Source: an uncultured Litoreibacter sp.
GTDB taxonomy: Bacteria; Pseudomonadota; Alphaproteobacteria; Rhodobacterales; Rhodobacteraceae
Reading direction: 5' to 3'
Length of the DNA: 64,000 bases
Assembly: GCA_947494435.1 (NCBI GenBank)
Contig: CANLUY010000001.1
Location: 496,001 to 560,000, forward strand
Under the pieces are notes generated by a model. It saw only the letters and a program-made list of their open reading frames with translations. It made no database searches and was not told the DNA's origin. Each line of letters begins with the position of its first letter. The first letter of the stretch is position 1. This document shows positions 35,901 to 44,364 of this stretch, piece after piece. The position numbers and the translations under genes were made by a program.

Positions 35901-36767
35901 TCAAGCGCGTGGTGGCGGGCGTCGCGTTGTTGCCTGAGCTGCCACACGGCGTGGGACGATCTGTGGCACTTGGGGTGGTTCAGCGTCCAGTTCGGAATCT
36001 GGGCGTTGCGGCGGAGTAAACGCTTTCACACCCAATGCGACATCTACAGGTAAATCCGAAGAGTGTGTGGCTTGCGTTTTCAAGTCGGATTGCAACTGAC
36101 CCAAGAGCTTTGCCAACGCACGCGCAAAGTCACCAGCGCCGCTTTGCTTCCATTGCTCGTAGTCGTCTTGTTCCTGCGTTGCCTGAAGAAGCGAAATAGG
36201 CAAGCAGGACGTGAAAAGACCAACGGTTTCCTTGCGCACTCTCTTCAAGACCCGCATTCGGTCAGTCTCATTGAGCAACTTGTCGATGCGCGTAAGCAGC
36301 AGGATGCTGCGATCGTAAAGGTCTGGATTCATTTCGCCCCAGACGGCAGCCTCGCTTTGGCGCCACGCTTGCGTTGCATGGCTACACCAGATGACGCCAT
36401 TTGCTTTGGAAATCATACGCTGCCAGACATCCGGCGACATATTCGGATCTGAAATGCCGGGCATATCGAGCAGATCACATTGTTCAAGAATGTCTTCTTC
36501 CCGGAAAATGTGGATATAAGATGTGTCCTCCAACGGGACCGCTGCAAGATCGTTAATGTCGATGGCGTGCTCTTCCCCTTCTAGATCGACACGGTACGGC
36601 CGGCGCGCGCCGTGGGATATCCAAACAGGAGGCAACTGTGTCGCGACGACTTGTACCGGCAGAGGATCGGCGCCAATCAACAGGTTTGCCAAGGTGCTTT
36701 TGCCAGCACTGAATTCCCCCATCAGGGCAATACAAGGCTTTGCGGTTTCAAGCTCATCGTCTGTCAT
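35901..36767 (-). CDS. small dynamin-like GTPase
   Basis: 288 residues from ATG 36767, which forms an ATGA overlap with the larger dynamin gene; an in-frame TTG at 36773 is less likely. G1 GEFSAGKST at residues 17-25, G3 DMPG at 101-104, G4 TRID at 159-162, typical of bacterial dynamins (large GTPases). The C-terminal 60 residues are proline/arginine-rich (PPQRPDSELDAEPPQVPQIV, TTRRPPPRA) and probably disordered. It lacks the long helical stalk of full dynamins, so it may work as a partner of the 688-residue protein, as in paired bacterial dynamins. Confidence 0.82.
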   Translation of the reverse strand: MTDDELETAKPCIALMGEFSAGKSTLANLLIGADPLPVQVVATQLPPVWISHGARRPYRVDLEGEEHAIDINDLAAVPLEDTSYIHIFREEDILEQCDLLDMPGISDPNMSPDVWQRMISKANGVIWCSHATQAWRQSEAAVWGEMNPDLYDRSILLLTRIDKLLNETDRMRVLKRVRKETVGLFTSCLPISLLQATQEQDDYEQWKQSGAGDFARALAKLLGQLQSDLKTQATHSSDLPVDVALGVKAFTPPQRPDSELDAEPPQVPQIVPRRVAAQATTRRPPPRA

Positions 36768-38830
36768 GTGCAATACTCTTCAATGCCGCTGAGCGCGGCT
36801 TTCAACTCCTGCTCACGATGTTCGAGTGAAGACAGATCAAACAACTGATCGAGCTTTTCGGCCCCAAGAGAAGAGTGTTCTGTCACGCTTTCGAACATGG
36901 CGCATTGAGCGTTCAGAAACTCTTCAAACGCCAATGCCATGTCGCTGCGCACCGCCTCGGCCTGCGTATCGCGCAGGTCTGTGATCAGACCAACGGTTTC
37001 CGCCTTAATCAGCTCGTGAAAATTCTTCGCATAGGCCTGATAGCCACGGCGCCGGAACCACCAGCTTTTCCACCAACTGCCTTTCATGTCCAAAGCAATT
37101 GTTTGTCCCAGAGCGACGGGCGGCGGAATGCGAACGGGCGCGGGTAGTTTCGTATCAAACAGATCGAGCGGCAGTTTGAGCGTTTCTTGATAAAGCGCCC
37201 CCATTTCGGTCACCGTTTGCTGCGCGCAATTCGTGAAGGTGGCTTGGCATTTTTGGCCAAACATCTTGTAAGATGAGCTGAGAAGAACACGCAGGCCCGT
37301 CGGGTCATATTCCCAAACACTGTGCTCCCCATAGCGTTCCAAATGCGCGATCAACGCCTGCGTTGCGCGCGTGAGAAAGCTGTCATGGGCACGGTCAATC
37401 CGGTCGGAGAAGGTTGCATGTAAGTTCGTAAGGCTTTCCGTCAAAGCCCGCTCGCTCCGCCGCCGAATACCATTGAGCGCGTGAGAAATGTCGTCCTGAT
37501 TTAAATGGACATCAACCTGTCCTATTTGGGTTTTCGCGGCGACATTGTCAGAGATAAGGATGTTGTTGATGAGGTTACTTGCCTGCGTCGCGATATCATG
37601 CAGCACCTCATAGCCTTCACCTTCGATTATGCGATTTCCAACTGATTTATACAGCGCCGGAACGCCGGACAATTCCCATAAAAGCGCGCGCGGGTCTGAT
37701 CGCCTTGGAATTGGGCAATCCGCGAATTCTGCCCAGTTCAACAATGCAGATTTGCTTGCCTCGGGAATACCTTTTAGGCGTCCACGCATTGCATAATCGG
37801 CCCAAAGCGCACTTCCGAATATGATCTCCGCCGTATCAGGCCCATGATGTTTCGCGAGCGTGTCTGTGATACTCGCGCGGATTTGAGGCACTTGGGTACC
37901 GGGATCAGATAATTCGTCAATCCGGTTAACATAGATAATGACATCGCGACTTTTAACGTTTGATATCAGCCGGATAAGACCCATATCGGTCGATGAGAGA
38001 GCCTGATGCGCTGAAAGAACAACCACGCAAATGCGGCTATCGCGGATCGCTTGAATTGTGATCTGCTCACGCATTAGGAAGGTGTCATTGACGCCGGGCG
38101 TGTCTCGCACGCAGAGATTTACGGGCAAACCACGTTGCTGGAAGAACAACTTGGCGGATTTGGTGATATCAGCGAAACGACCTTGCGTATTGCGAACCTC
38201 TTCTTCTTCGCCGAAATCATCGCCTAAACAAACATAGCGCTCGATCAGGTCTTTATCGAAATGGCCATAGGCATGTTCTTGGCCCAACAGCATCTCAAAT
38301 TTACGGCCCAAACGTTGACGCGATTTTTCGCGCATAGCTTCGACCTGTTCCTTGATTTTCACCAATTCCGCTTCGGCTCCCGCCCGATCGGCGAGTTCAC
38401 CCATCCGGCCACCGCCTTGGATCAGGCGGTCCCATTCGCTTTGCTCAAAAAACCGAAATTTTGCGCTTGTTTCTGGCGTGCGTCCTTTTGGACTCATATG
38501 GAGGGAAGTCACCACGGAGGTCCACGGGTTCACATCAGCGGGGAGCAGATCTGGATGCCCGACCATCGAATTCACAAGCGACGTTTTGCCAGATTTAATT
38601 TGACCAATCAGCGTGACGCTTGGCTCAAACGCCTCAATCTGTCGGGTCAGGCGATCAGCGGCCTTTTGTGCATTCGCATCACCAAACTCGTTGATCACAT
38701 GCAAAGCGCGCTGAACAGGACGGAGCGCGGCCTTGAAATCCGTTAGCGCAGCCGTTGACGAACTGATCAAGGCCTCACAGGCCGTCAGCTCGTCATCTTG
38801 TCCTGTGTCTATTTTCGCTTCAGCGTTCAT
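36764..38830 (-). CDS. large dynamin-like GTPase
   Basis: 688 residues. G1 GQIKSGKTS at 76-84, G2 threonine 104 in NPWTSVVT, G3 DTPG at 243-246, G4 NRID at 302-305. Residues from about 400 on are helical (stalk-like), with a tryptophan/arginine cluster GSWWKSWWFRRRGYQAYAKN near 585-605 that would suit membrane insertion, in the place of a dynamin paddle. No classical transmembrane helix is clear. Bacterial dynamins remodel or guard the inner membrane. It is translationally coupled to the small dynamin gene downstream and lies 83 bases after the degenerate GTPase-like gene. Confidence 0.85.
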   Translation of the reverse strand: MNAEAKIDTGQDDELTACEALISSSTAALTDFKAALRPVQRALHVINEFGDANAQKAADRLTRQIEAFEPSVTLIGQIKSGKTSLVNSMVGHPDLLPADVNPWTSVVTSLHMSPKGRTPETSAKFRFFEQSEWDRLIQGGGRMGELADRAGAEAELVKIKEQVEAMREKSRQRLGRKFEMLLGQEHAYGHFDKDLIERYVCLGDDFGEEEEVRNTQGRFADITKSAKLFFQQRGLPVNLCVRDTPGVNDTFLMREQITIQAIRDSRICVVVLSAHQALSSTDMGLIRLISNVKSRDVIIYVNRIDELSDPGTQVPQIRASITDTLAKHHGPDTAEIIFGSALWADYAMRGRLKGIPEASKSALLNWAEFADCPIPRRSDPRALLWELSGVPALYKSVGNRIIEGEGYEVLHDIATQASNLINNILISDNVAAKTQIGQVDVHLNQDDISHALNGIRRRSERALTESLTNLHATFSDRIDRAHDSFLTRATQALIAHLERYGEHSVWEYDPTGLRVLLSSSYKMFGQKCQATFTNCAQQTVTEMGALYQETLKLPLDLFDTKLPAPVRIPPPVALGQTIALDMKGSWWKSWWFRRRGYQAYAKNFHELIKAETVGLITDLRDTQAEAVRSDMALAFEEFLNAQCAMFESVTEHSSLGAEKLDQLFDLSSLEHREQELKAALSGIEEYCT

Positions 38831-38913
38831 GGCCTGTCATTTCTGCGGCGCAAGTGTTGCGCAGTTGCGTGCTTATACGTTCGTTTACTTATCATTCCGT
38901 AAAGACAGGTTCG

Positions 38914-40023
38914 TCAGGCTGCACATCGCATCTCAAAGTCACGTTTAAGCTGAATGAGCGTCGTGACAGCGTCGATGGCCGGTTGGACACCTTTTTCCAT
39001 CGTCATCAACGTAAGTTGGTCCGAGGCTGTCAGCACGTCGTCTCTGAGCGTTCGAAATTTCGCATCTTCCTCTGCGACATCCTCAAACAAGTCCGCAATC
39101 GTCTGTGAGGCATCTGCACATTTCATCAAAACCCCCGCCAGATCAGAGCGGTCTTCGTTTGGTAGTGGATCGGACAGGTCAATCGCACAATCCGAGATAA
39201 CTTTCAGCGCCTTGGCATAGACCGGCGATGTCGGCTCTACCGAAACCTCAGGAGTCTCGACAGACCCAGCAGTGACTTTGAGCAAGGTCTCATAGGTTTT
39301 TAGCAGCATTGCCGCGCCATCTTGATCAGCACGTCGGCCAGACTGTGCGATATTATAGATATCAGACAGTAACCGCTTAGCTGATTTTTGACCGGGCTCA
39401 TTCAAGTTGACTTGTTGAGCGGCATAAAACTCCTGCTCCACCGACGCCGCCAACGCGGCTTGTTGAGAGGGTGGCAAGGACCCATCGCCTGTGAAGCTGA
39501 CAAGGAAGCTATGATCCTTCAGACGGTCCGGCGCAGAGTTCCATTGCGCGGCCTCAGAAGGGTCAAAACGCAAAGTACACCACAAGACAATATCTGCATC
39601 CTGAAAGGCATGAGATCCCTTCAGCCGTTCACCCTCGCCACGATCCAGATCACCAACCAGATGAAAGGACAGCAATTCGAGCTCTCGGATTGGTGCGGCT
39701 AAATCAATACGAATTGGGTGGGCGGCGCCATGTTCTGTATCTGGCGTCCAGATTTGACTGGTCCCGTCGTGGTAATGCACGGTTGTCAACGGGACCTCAC
39801 CGTAGTGCAACCAAACCTCCGCATGCGGAATATCGGGCAATTCCATCCCTGCAAATGCTGCGATCAGACCGGTCTTTTGCGCCCGACCCGGTCCCATCAG
39901 GCGAACATTGATAACGGATTGTAGACGCCCCAGCAGAAGAGCCGTCGAGGCTTGCACATTATTGGGCAATCCCCCGGTCTTGATGAGCCGTTCCAGCTGA
40001 GTAGTCAGCGGCGGGTCTTCCAT
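38914..40023 (-). CDS. degenerate dynamin-like pseudo-GTPase
   Basis: 369 residues. GPGRAQKT at 44-51 stands where a P-loop GxxxxGKT is expected, with Gln replacing the invariant Gly. Residues 142-177 (DADIVLWCTLRFDPSEAAQW...) align with residues 122-163 of the small dynamin (NGVIWCSHATQAWRQSEAAVW), showing common origin. No G3 DxxG and no N/TKxD are visible, so GTP hydrolysis is unlikely. The second half is helical. It could be a regulatory or scaffolding subunit. Its start is three bases after the phosphatase stop. Confidence 0.7.
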   Translation of the reverse strand: MEDPPLTTQLERLIKTGGLPNNVQASTALLLGRLQSVINVRLMGPGRAQKTGLIAAFAGMELPDIPHAEVWLHYGEVPLTTVHYHDGTSQIWTPDTEHGAAHPIRIDLAAPIRELELLSFHLVGDLDRGEGERLKGSHAFQDADIVLWCTLRFDPSEAAQWNSAPDRLKDHSFLVSFTGDGSLPPSQQAALAASVEQEFYAAQQVNLNEPGQKSAKRLLSDIYNIAQSGRRADQDGAAMLLKTYETLLKVTAGSVETPEVSVEPTSPVYAKALKVISDCAIDLSDPLPNEDRSDLAGVLMKCADASQTIADLFEDVAEEDAKFRTLRDDVLTASDQLTLMTMEKGVQPAIDAVTTLIQLKRDFEMRCAA

Positions 40024-40026
40024 CGT

Positions 40027-40968
40027 TTAACCCCGTCCTTTCCCGGCGAAGAGGCTTCGCCCTTTCGCTGCCAATCCTGATGATGCCTTAAACAGGTTCG
40101 CAGGCTGTGGTTGTTTTGCGATATGCTGAGGCACAGAGACTTCAGGGCGAATGGGTGTGATGTTTGCGGTTTGCGGTGATTGACTGACCTGCAAGACGGA
40201 TAAGGAAATATTGTCCAATTCCGGATCATTGAGACCGCTTAAGCGGGTCATCAACGCATCGGCGACTTCCTTGCTGCGGCTTAAGGGTAGATCACGCAGC
40301 GTGCGCCGAATGTCATCGTCGCTTAAAAACTGCAGACCATCACTGGCAACAATCAGGGTATCGCCCGCCTGAAGATGAAACGGACGGTTAGGACAGTCCA
40401 CTTGTGGGATAGGCGTTCCAATGAGAACTGACGTCAAAACGTTGCGGTCTGGATGTGTCTTGGCTTCGTCAGCGCTCAGCATGCCTTTCTCTACCATCAT
40501 ATCAATTTGACCGGCCATGGAGTGATCTTCATTCAACTGCGTCAGCTCGCCATCCCGGTACAAAAGAAGCGGCGAGTCCCCGACAGATATCCAATAAAGG
40601 TTACCGTTTTTGATAACGGCGGAGACCAAAGTGGCCCCCATACCCTTCCTCTCAGGATGGGCTTCGACATGGCATTCCAGGCTTTGATTGGCGCCGTCAG
40701 CCGCTTTCCTGAGAACGTCGCAAATGGCTTCGCTGCTCTCAACCATTGAGCCGCGCTGGAAGGTTAGTTCACGAAACATTTCCGTGACGACAATTTTGCT
40801 GGCGATGTCACCGGCCGCATGGCCGCCCATACCGTCGGCGAGGATCACGAAACCCAAATCATCCCCATTGGCAAAATCTGCCAACAGCGCGTCCTCTTGG
40901 TAGTCTCGCGCGCCGCAACTGATCGCCGATGCCGCGTCAAAGGTGAAACCCTGCCGCTCATGCTCCAT
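40027..40968 (-). CDS. PP2C-type Ser/Thr protein phosphatase
   Basis: 313 residues from ATG 40968, which has GGGAGC upstream and overlaps the FHA gene end by 11 bases; the frame is open further upstream without a site. PP2C motifs are complete: ARDYQEDALL near 22, ILADGMGGHAAGD (metal aspartates), GMGATLVSAV, WISVGDSPLLLYRDG, TLIVASDGLQ and DNISLSVLQV. A proline-rich tail of about 60 residues follows the domain. It should remove phosphates placed by the kinase two genes upstream, possibly on the FHA protein or the GTPases. Cytoplasmic. Confidence 0.87.
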   Translation of the reverse strand: MEHERQGFTFDAASAISCGARDYQEDALLADFANGDDLGFVILADGMGGHAAGDIASKIVVTEMFRELTFQRGSMVESSEAICDVLRKAADGANQSLECHVEAHPERKGMGATLVSAVIKNGNLYWISVGDSPLLLYRDGELTQLNEDHSMAGQIDMMVEKGMLSADEAKTHPDRNVLTSVLIGTPIPQVDCPNRPFHLQAGDTLIVASDGLQFLSDDDIRRTLRDLPLSRSKEVADALMTRLSGLNDPELDNISLSVLQVSQSPQTANITPIRPEVSVPQHIAKQPQPANLFKASSGLAAKGRSLFAGKGRG

Positions 40969-41836
40969 TGGTTTTGCTCCCGGCCCAATCGAAGTCGGGA
41001 CCGCACAGGGCAACGAAACGCAATGTCGTCTCACCGATGCGCAAGATGTCAGCGTGATTGAGGTCTTCTGTGCTCAGCACAGGTTTATCATTCAGACGAA
41101 TGATATTCGATTTACCACCATGGCCGAGGAAGAACTTGTTTTGCTCTCCATCATAAGCGACGGCGGCATGGTTTTGGCGGGAGATGCTCGTATCCCCGAA
41201 ATCAAGCTTCAAGGCCTGATCATCGCCCCGTCCAAGAGTTGAGACGCCCTCATAGATCGGCAAGGCGTTGCCCGTCCCGGGTCCATCTACAACGACGAGC
41301 CAGCCCGTTGGAAACAGCCCGCTCTGATCAGGGGCATCTTTCTGCGGGTCCTGAAAGGGATCCGCCGAAATACCGGCTGCTTGGTGGAATCCTAAGAGGC
41401 GGGTTTTGACACGACCACGGCCGCGCTGTGCTGCCTCTGGCGGTTCTGCCACGCGGTCAAGGTGTTGAGAGGCGTTTGCTGCGTCGTCCTGCTGTATTTG
41501 GGGCGCGCTGTGCTGCAGCTGTGCGCCATTCATTTGCGCATGCGCTTCGGCAGCACGCGCGGCCATAGAAATCTGCGGTTCCGGCTCGACCTGTTCTTGA
41601 GGTACGGGAGGGGCCAGATGTTCGGGAACAGCACTCAGCGTCTCAAGACGAGACAGTATTGCGACTGCGTCATCTTCCAATGGGTCTTCTTTTGCCACCT
41701 GATGCTGGTCAAGCGCAACGTCTTCAATATCCCGTTCAGCCGGTGTAAATTCAGAATCCAGCAAGGCCGGTGTTCCGCTTGCTGGTTGATCTTCCTCACT
41801 AAAATGGCTCTCAAAAACCCGTTTAAATAACGTCAT
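40958..41836 (-). CDS. FHA-domain protein
   Basis: 292 residues from ATG 41836 (MTLFKRVFESHFSEEDQ), preceded by AGAGAGAG; the frame is open 44 codons upstream but without coding character. The first 180 residues are acidic, Gln/Pro/Ala-rich and probably disordered. The C-terminal FHA domain has STLGRGDDQALKLDFGDTSI followed by SRQNHAAV, then LNDKPV and LNHADILRIG, the phosphothreonine-binding pattern. It likely docks on phosphorylated kinase or GTPase partners. The kinase gene is 55 bases upstream. Confidence 0.82.
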   Translation of the reverse strand: MTLFKRVFESHFSEEDQPASGTPALLDSEFTPAERDIEDVALDQHQVAKEDPLEDDAVAILSRLETLSAVPEHLAPPVPQEQVEPEPQISMAARAAEAHAQMNGAQLQHSAPQIQQDDAANASQHLDRVAEPPEAAQRGRGRVKTRLLGFHQAAGISADPFQDPQKDAPDQSGLFPTGWLVVVDGPGTGNALPIYEGVSTLGRGDDQALKLDFGDTSISRQNHAAVAYDGEQNKFFLGHGGKSNIIRLNDKPVLSTEDLNHADILRIGETTLRFVALCGPDFDWAGSKTNGA

Positions 41837-41891
41837 TTTACACACTCTCTCTTTACTGCTCTGATATTGCGCTGCGGGGTTGGGAGGATAG

Positions 41892-43328
41892 CTAAGGCGG
41901 GGCCAAGCTGAAAACATGTCGAAGGACGGGTTCTGCTGCGTAGCCAAGCTGCGCGGGCCAGCCATCAAACATAGCGACCACGACCGACCAAAAAATCACC
42001 ATGACCGCAAGAAACCGTGGTGTGGACACGCCTCCGTCCATCTCTTCTTCCACGGCGGGTTCAGGCTTAAGTTCGACAGTCTGTTCTGGCGCGATCAGGT
42101 CTGCGCTGTGGCCTTGCGGTTCGATTTGTTCTTCTTGAGGTGGCTCAACGACCACATCTTCCGGCGGAGCCGCAAGCTCGATTTCTGCCAGTGGATCATC
42201 CTGTTCCGGCTCAAGTACAGGCTCTACTTCAACCAATGCCAGCAAGGGTTTCGGAGCAGGTTTTTCCGCGACCAATTCCGGCTTACGCTTTGGGGCGGGC
42301 TGCTCTTCAGGAAGTGTTGCAGCTTTGGTAACCAACTCCATTACTGTCAATTCGATTTGCTGATCATCATTTGCAGCCGCCAGTGCCGCGTCGCGGCGAC
42401 GATCAGCATCAATGCGGATAATCCAGTCGTGGGCGGTTTGGATGCGGTCGGTCGGAAAGACCTGCATCCCGTCATCAAGCGCTTCAAGAAACTCTTTTTC
42501 GTACCCGTCAATCCGACCAACCATCGGCTGGTACGGGTCCGGCTGATGGTTGGCAATCGCCGCAAGGCGGCTTTGGCTGTTGGGCGGGGCCACACCTGTG
42601 ATCAAATGGCAAAATGTTGCGGCCAAAGCGTAAAGGTCGCTGCACGCCGTTTGTTGGCTTCCTGCGATGTAGAATTCCTGCGGGGAGTATCCGTCTTTCA
42701 CGACGAGCAAAGCAGACAGGGCCCGGCTTTTCTTGCTGGCCTCCTCGCGCGCGGCTCCAAAGTCAATGAGGACTGGCGCGCCTTGACGGTCAATCAAGAT
42801 ATTGTCGGGTGAGATATCGCGATGCAGCATGTCCTGATCATGGACCGTTGTGATGGCATCGAGAATTCTAAGCAGTAAGCTTTTGACCTCTGACGGGCTC
42901 ATCTGCAAAGGGCCGCTTTCGATTGTATCGAGAAGGTCGCGCCCCTCAATATGATCGAGCGCCATATATGCCGTCTCATTGTCCTCGAACACCTGATGCA
43001 CACCCACGATGTTAGGGTGGTCTAACTTTGCAATGCTGCGGGCCTCCCGTACGAACATCTCGACGAGGGATTGATACTCGCTCAGATGCGCGCGTGAGCG
43101 GGCGATAACAGTTTTTTTTGAACGTGTGCAGATCGCTTCAGGGAAGCATTCTTTGATTACGACAACGCGGTCGAGGCTGTCGCGTGCGAGATATGTAATG
43201 CCGAAACCGCCGCTCGCGAGATAGCGATCAATTGTGTACTGGCCGTTCAACAACCGCGTCCCCGGCGCAAGTGCGTCGGAAGGATATGCATCCGCATCAG
43301 TCGTGAAATTTTGCTCCGCTACAGTCAT
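41892..43328 (-). CDS. membrane-anchored Ser/Thr protein kinase
   Basis: 478 residues. Kinase domain about 30-310: glycine loop LASGGFGITYLA, Lys59 in VVIKE, HRDISPDN at 169-176 with catalytic Asp171, DFG at 189-191, and GYSPQEFY in place of the usual substrate-binding GTxxYxSPE. It is active by every key residue. An acidic Pro/Glu linker of about 110 residues is followed by one transmembrane helix (about 439-457) and a short C-terminal periplasmic tail. It is the first gene of the operon; AAGGAACA precedes the ATG. It resembles the kinases that pair with FHA and PP2C proteins in type VI secretion, but no T6SS genes are present. Confidence 0.87.
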   Translation of the reverse strand: MTVAEQNFTTDADAYPSDALAPGTRLLNGQYTIDRYLASGGFGITYLARDSLDRVVVIKECFPEAICTRSKKTVIARSRAHLSEYQSLVEMFVREARSIAKLDHPNIVGVHQVFEDNETAYMALDHIEGRDLLDTIESGPLQMSPSEVKSLLLRILDAITTVHDQDMLHRDISPDNILIDRQGAPVLIDFGAAREEASKKSRALSALLVVKDGYSPQEFYIAGSQQTACSDLYALAATFCHLITGVAPPNSQSRLAAIANHQPDPYQPMVGRIDGYEKEFLEALDDGMQVFPTDRIQTAHDWIIRIDADRRRDAALAAANDDQQIELTVMELVTKAATLPEEQPAPKRKPELVAEKPAPKPLLALVEVEPVLEPEQDDPLAEIELAAPPEDVVVEPPQEEQIEPQGHSADLIAPEQTVELKPEPAVEEEMDGGVSTPRFLAVMVIFWSVVVAMFDGWPAQLGYAAEPVLRHVFSLAPP

Positions 43329-43516
43329 TGTTCCTTACGCCTAAGATCAAAGGACCCAGCCCCATGGCACAAGATCCGCGTTGATTTATGCGCGTTGAAT
43401 TGTGTTTGAACGGTGGCAGGGCCTTGGCCTGCCATTGGCAAGAACCTTCAAATAGGTTCAATTTTTATGGGGTTTCGTGGTTTTCAGGAGCTTTCAAACC
43501 CTAGAAAAAATTCAGT

Positions 43517-43531
43517 TGACTAATTTAGTCA
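43517..43531. promoter_or_regulatory. iron-rhodo-box-like operator (TGA-N9-TCA)
   Basis: TGACTAATTTAGTCA has 7-base arms TGACTAA/TTAGTCA that are perfect inverted repeats around one T, and fits the TGA-N9-TCA iron-rhodo-box bound by RirA-type regulators in Rhodobacterales and rhizobia (established knowledge). It lies in an AT-rich promoter 113 bases before the 50-residue ORF that precedes hemP. A Fur or Irr site is the alternative. The rest of the 301-base gap 43329-43629 shows no gene; it also holds the kinase operon promoter on the other strand. Confidence 0.65.
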
Positions 43532-43629
43532 GATATTATTATTCTTACTATTATTATCGGATATAAATTCGAACTCCCAGCCACCTGCTGACAGGCAAGC
43601 CCGGATCCCATGAAACTTGGAGTCTAGAA

Positions 43630-43782
43630 ATGAAACAACGCCTGACCCCACCCCAGATCACTGGAGAAAATCGCCGCTCGGACACATCTTGGATGGAGCT
43701 TCTACAACGCGCGTTCGATGGTGTTTTCCCATCCGAGCAGCGGCTTGAAGAATTTTTGGACCGTTGGGAGAGATTGCCATGA
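43630..43782 (+). CDS. 50-residue ORF upstream of hemP
   Basis: 50 codons, starting MKQRLTPPQITGENRRSDTS and ending FLDRWERLP. It looks soluble and helical (WMELLQRAFDGVFPSEQRLE). A purine-rich GAGTCTAGAA precedes the ATG. Its stop overlaps the hemP start in ATGA, so the two are translationally coupled and share the iron box upstream. No function is known to me. Being short, it could be a regulatory or leader peptide; the overlap argues for a real protein. Confidence 0.6.
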   Translation: MKQRLTPPQITGENRRSDTSWMELLQRAFDGVFPSEQRLEEFLDRWERLP

Positions 43783-43955
43783 ACGCGATAACCAGACCAA
43801 CGGCCCTCACGGCATTCTCAGTACAGGACGACAACTTGCCGACTTATGATGCGCGGGCCTTGGTGCCTAATGGCGTCCAAGCGCGGATCGCTTTAGACGG
43901 CCAAACCTATGTCTTGCGGATCACGCGCGCTGGGAAGTTGATATTGACCAAGTAA
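43779..43955 (+). CDS. hemP: hemin uptake protein HemP
   Basis: 58 residues from ATG 43779. The C-terminal part (QARIALDGQTYVLRITRAGK followed by LILTK) is the HemP signature. HemP proteins are small iron-regulated proteins of hemin uptake clusters, and in some bacteria they activate hemin receptor genes. No receptor or ABC genes follow here, so it would act in trans. It is preceded by the 50-residue ORF and the TGA-N9-TCA box. Confidence 0.85.
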   Translation: MNAITRPTALTAFSVQDDNLPTYDARALVPNGVQARIALDGQTYVLRITRAGKLILTK

Positions 43956-44042
43956 AGCGCGCCCATCTGCCTTTAACTTTCTTTCCAAATACCTAGCTCA
44001 AGGGGTGCATACAGCCCCCTTACTCTTTGCAAGGCAACAGCT

Positions 44043-44288
44043 ATGACCAAGACGCCCAGCCCCTGTATCGATGTATGTAAGTATAAACGCGAGGGGCATT
44101 GCATCGGCTGCTCGATGACGAAAGCCCAGAAATCGTTGTTCAAAGCGCTGAAGAAGGACGCGCATCGTGAAGGCTTCGTGGAAATGCTGCAAGGCCAACA
44201 GAGCTCAATGGGGCGGTTCGAGCATTGGCGTGACGCTTACCTGAAGAAGTTGAGGAAGAAGGGCCTAAAGCCGCTACCTTTTCTTTAA
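44043..44288 (+). CDS. DUF1289-family protein
   Basis: 81 residues. PCIDVCKYKREGHCIGCSMT near the N-terminus has four cysteines in the order typical of DUF1289, likely a zinc or iron-sulfur knuckle, followed by EGFVEMLQG and a basic C-terminus. A function is not established. It stands as a single gene after hemP, convergent with dps. Confidence 0.85.
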   Translation: MTKTPSPCIDVCKYKREGHCIGCSMTKAQKSLFKALKKDAHREGFVEMLQGQQSSMGRFEHWRDAYLKKLRKKGLKPLPFL

Positions 44289-44304
44289 GCCATTGGTCAA
44301 AAGC

Positions 44305-44333
44305 AAAAACGCCCGCCCTTACCGGGACGAGCG
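44305..44333 (-). terminator. rho-independent terminator after dps
   Basis: On the minus strand CGCTCGTCC-CGGTAA-GGGCGGGCG forms a 9-bp stem (two or three G-T pairs) followed by TTTTT. It begins 32 bases after the dps stop. The DUF1289 gene ends 16 bases away on the other side. Confidence 0.8.
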
Positions 44334-44364
44334 CTTGACTTGTTGGGCTCTAGATCACTTTGCC

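Noticed and set aside
35901..38830. Known phage-defence dynamin pair
   Set aside because: Paired dynamins occur in defence loci, but no other defence gene, integrase or island boundary is present, so this is left as a possibility only.
34643..43328. Type VI secretion regulatory locus
   Set aside because: The kinase, FHA protein and phosphatase recall the T6SS threonine phosphorylation pathway, but no Tss/Hcp/VgrG genes are present.
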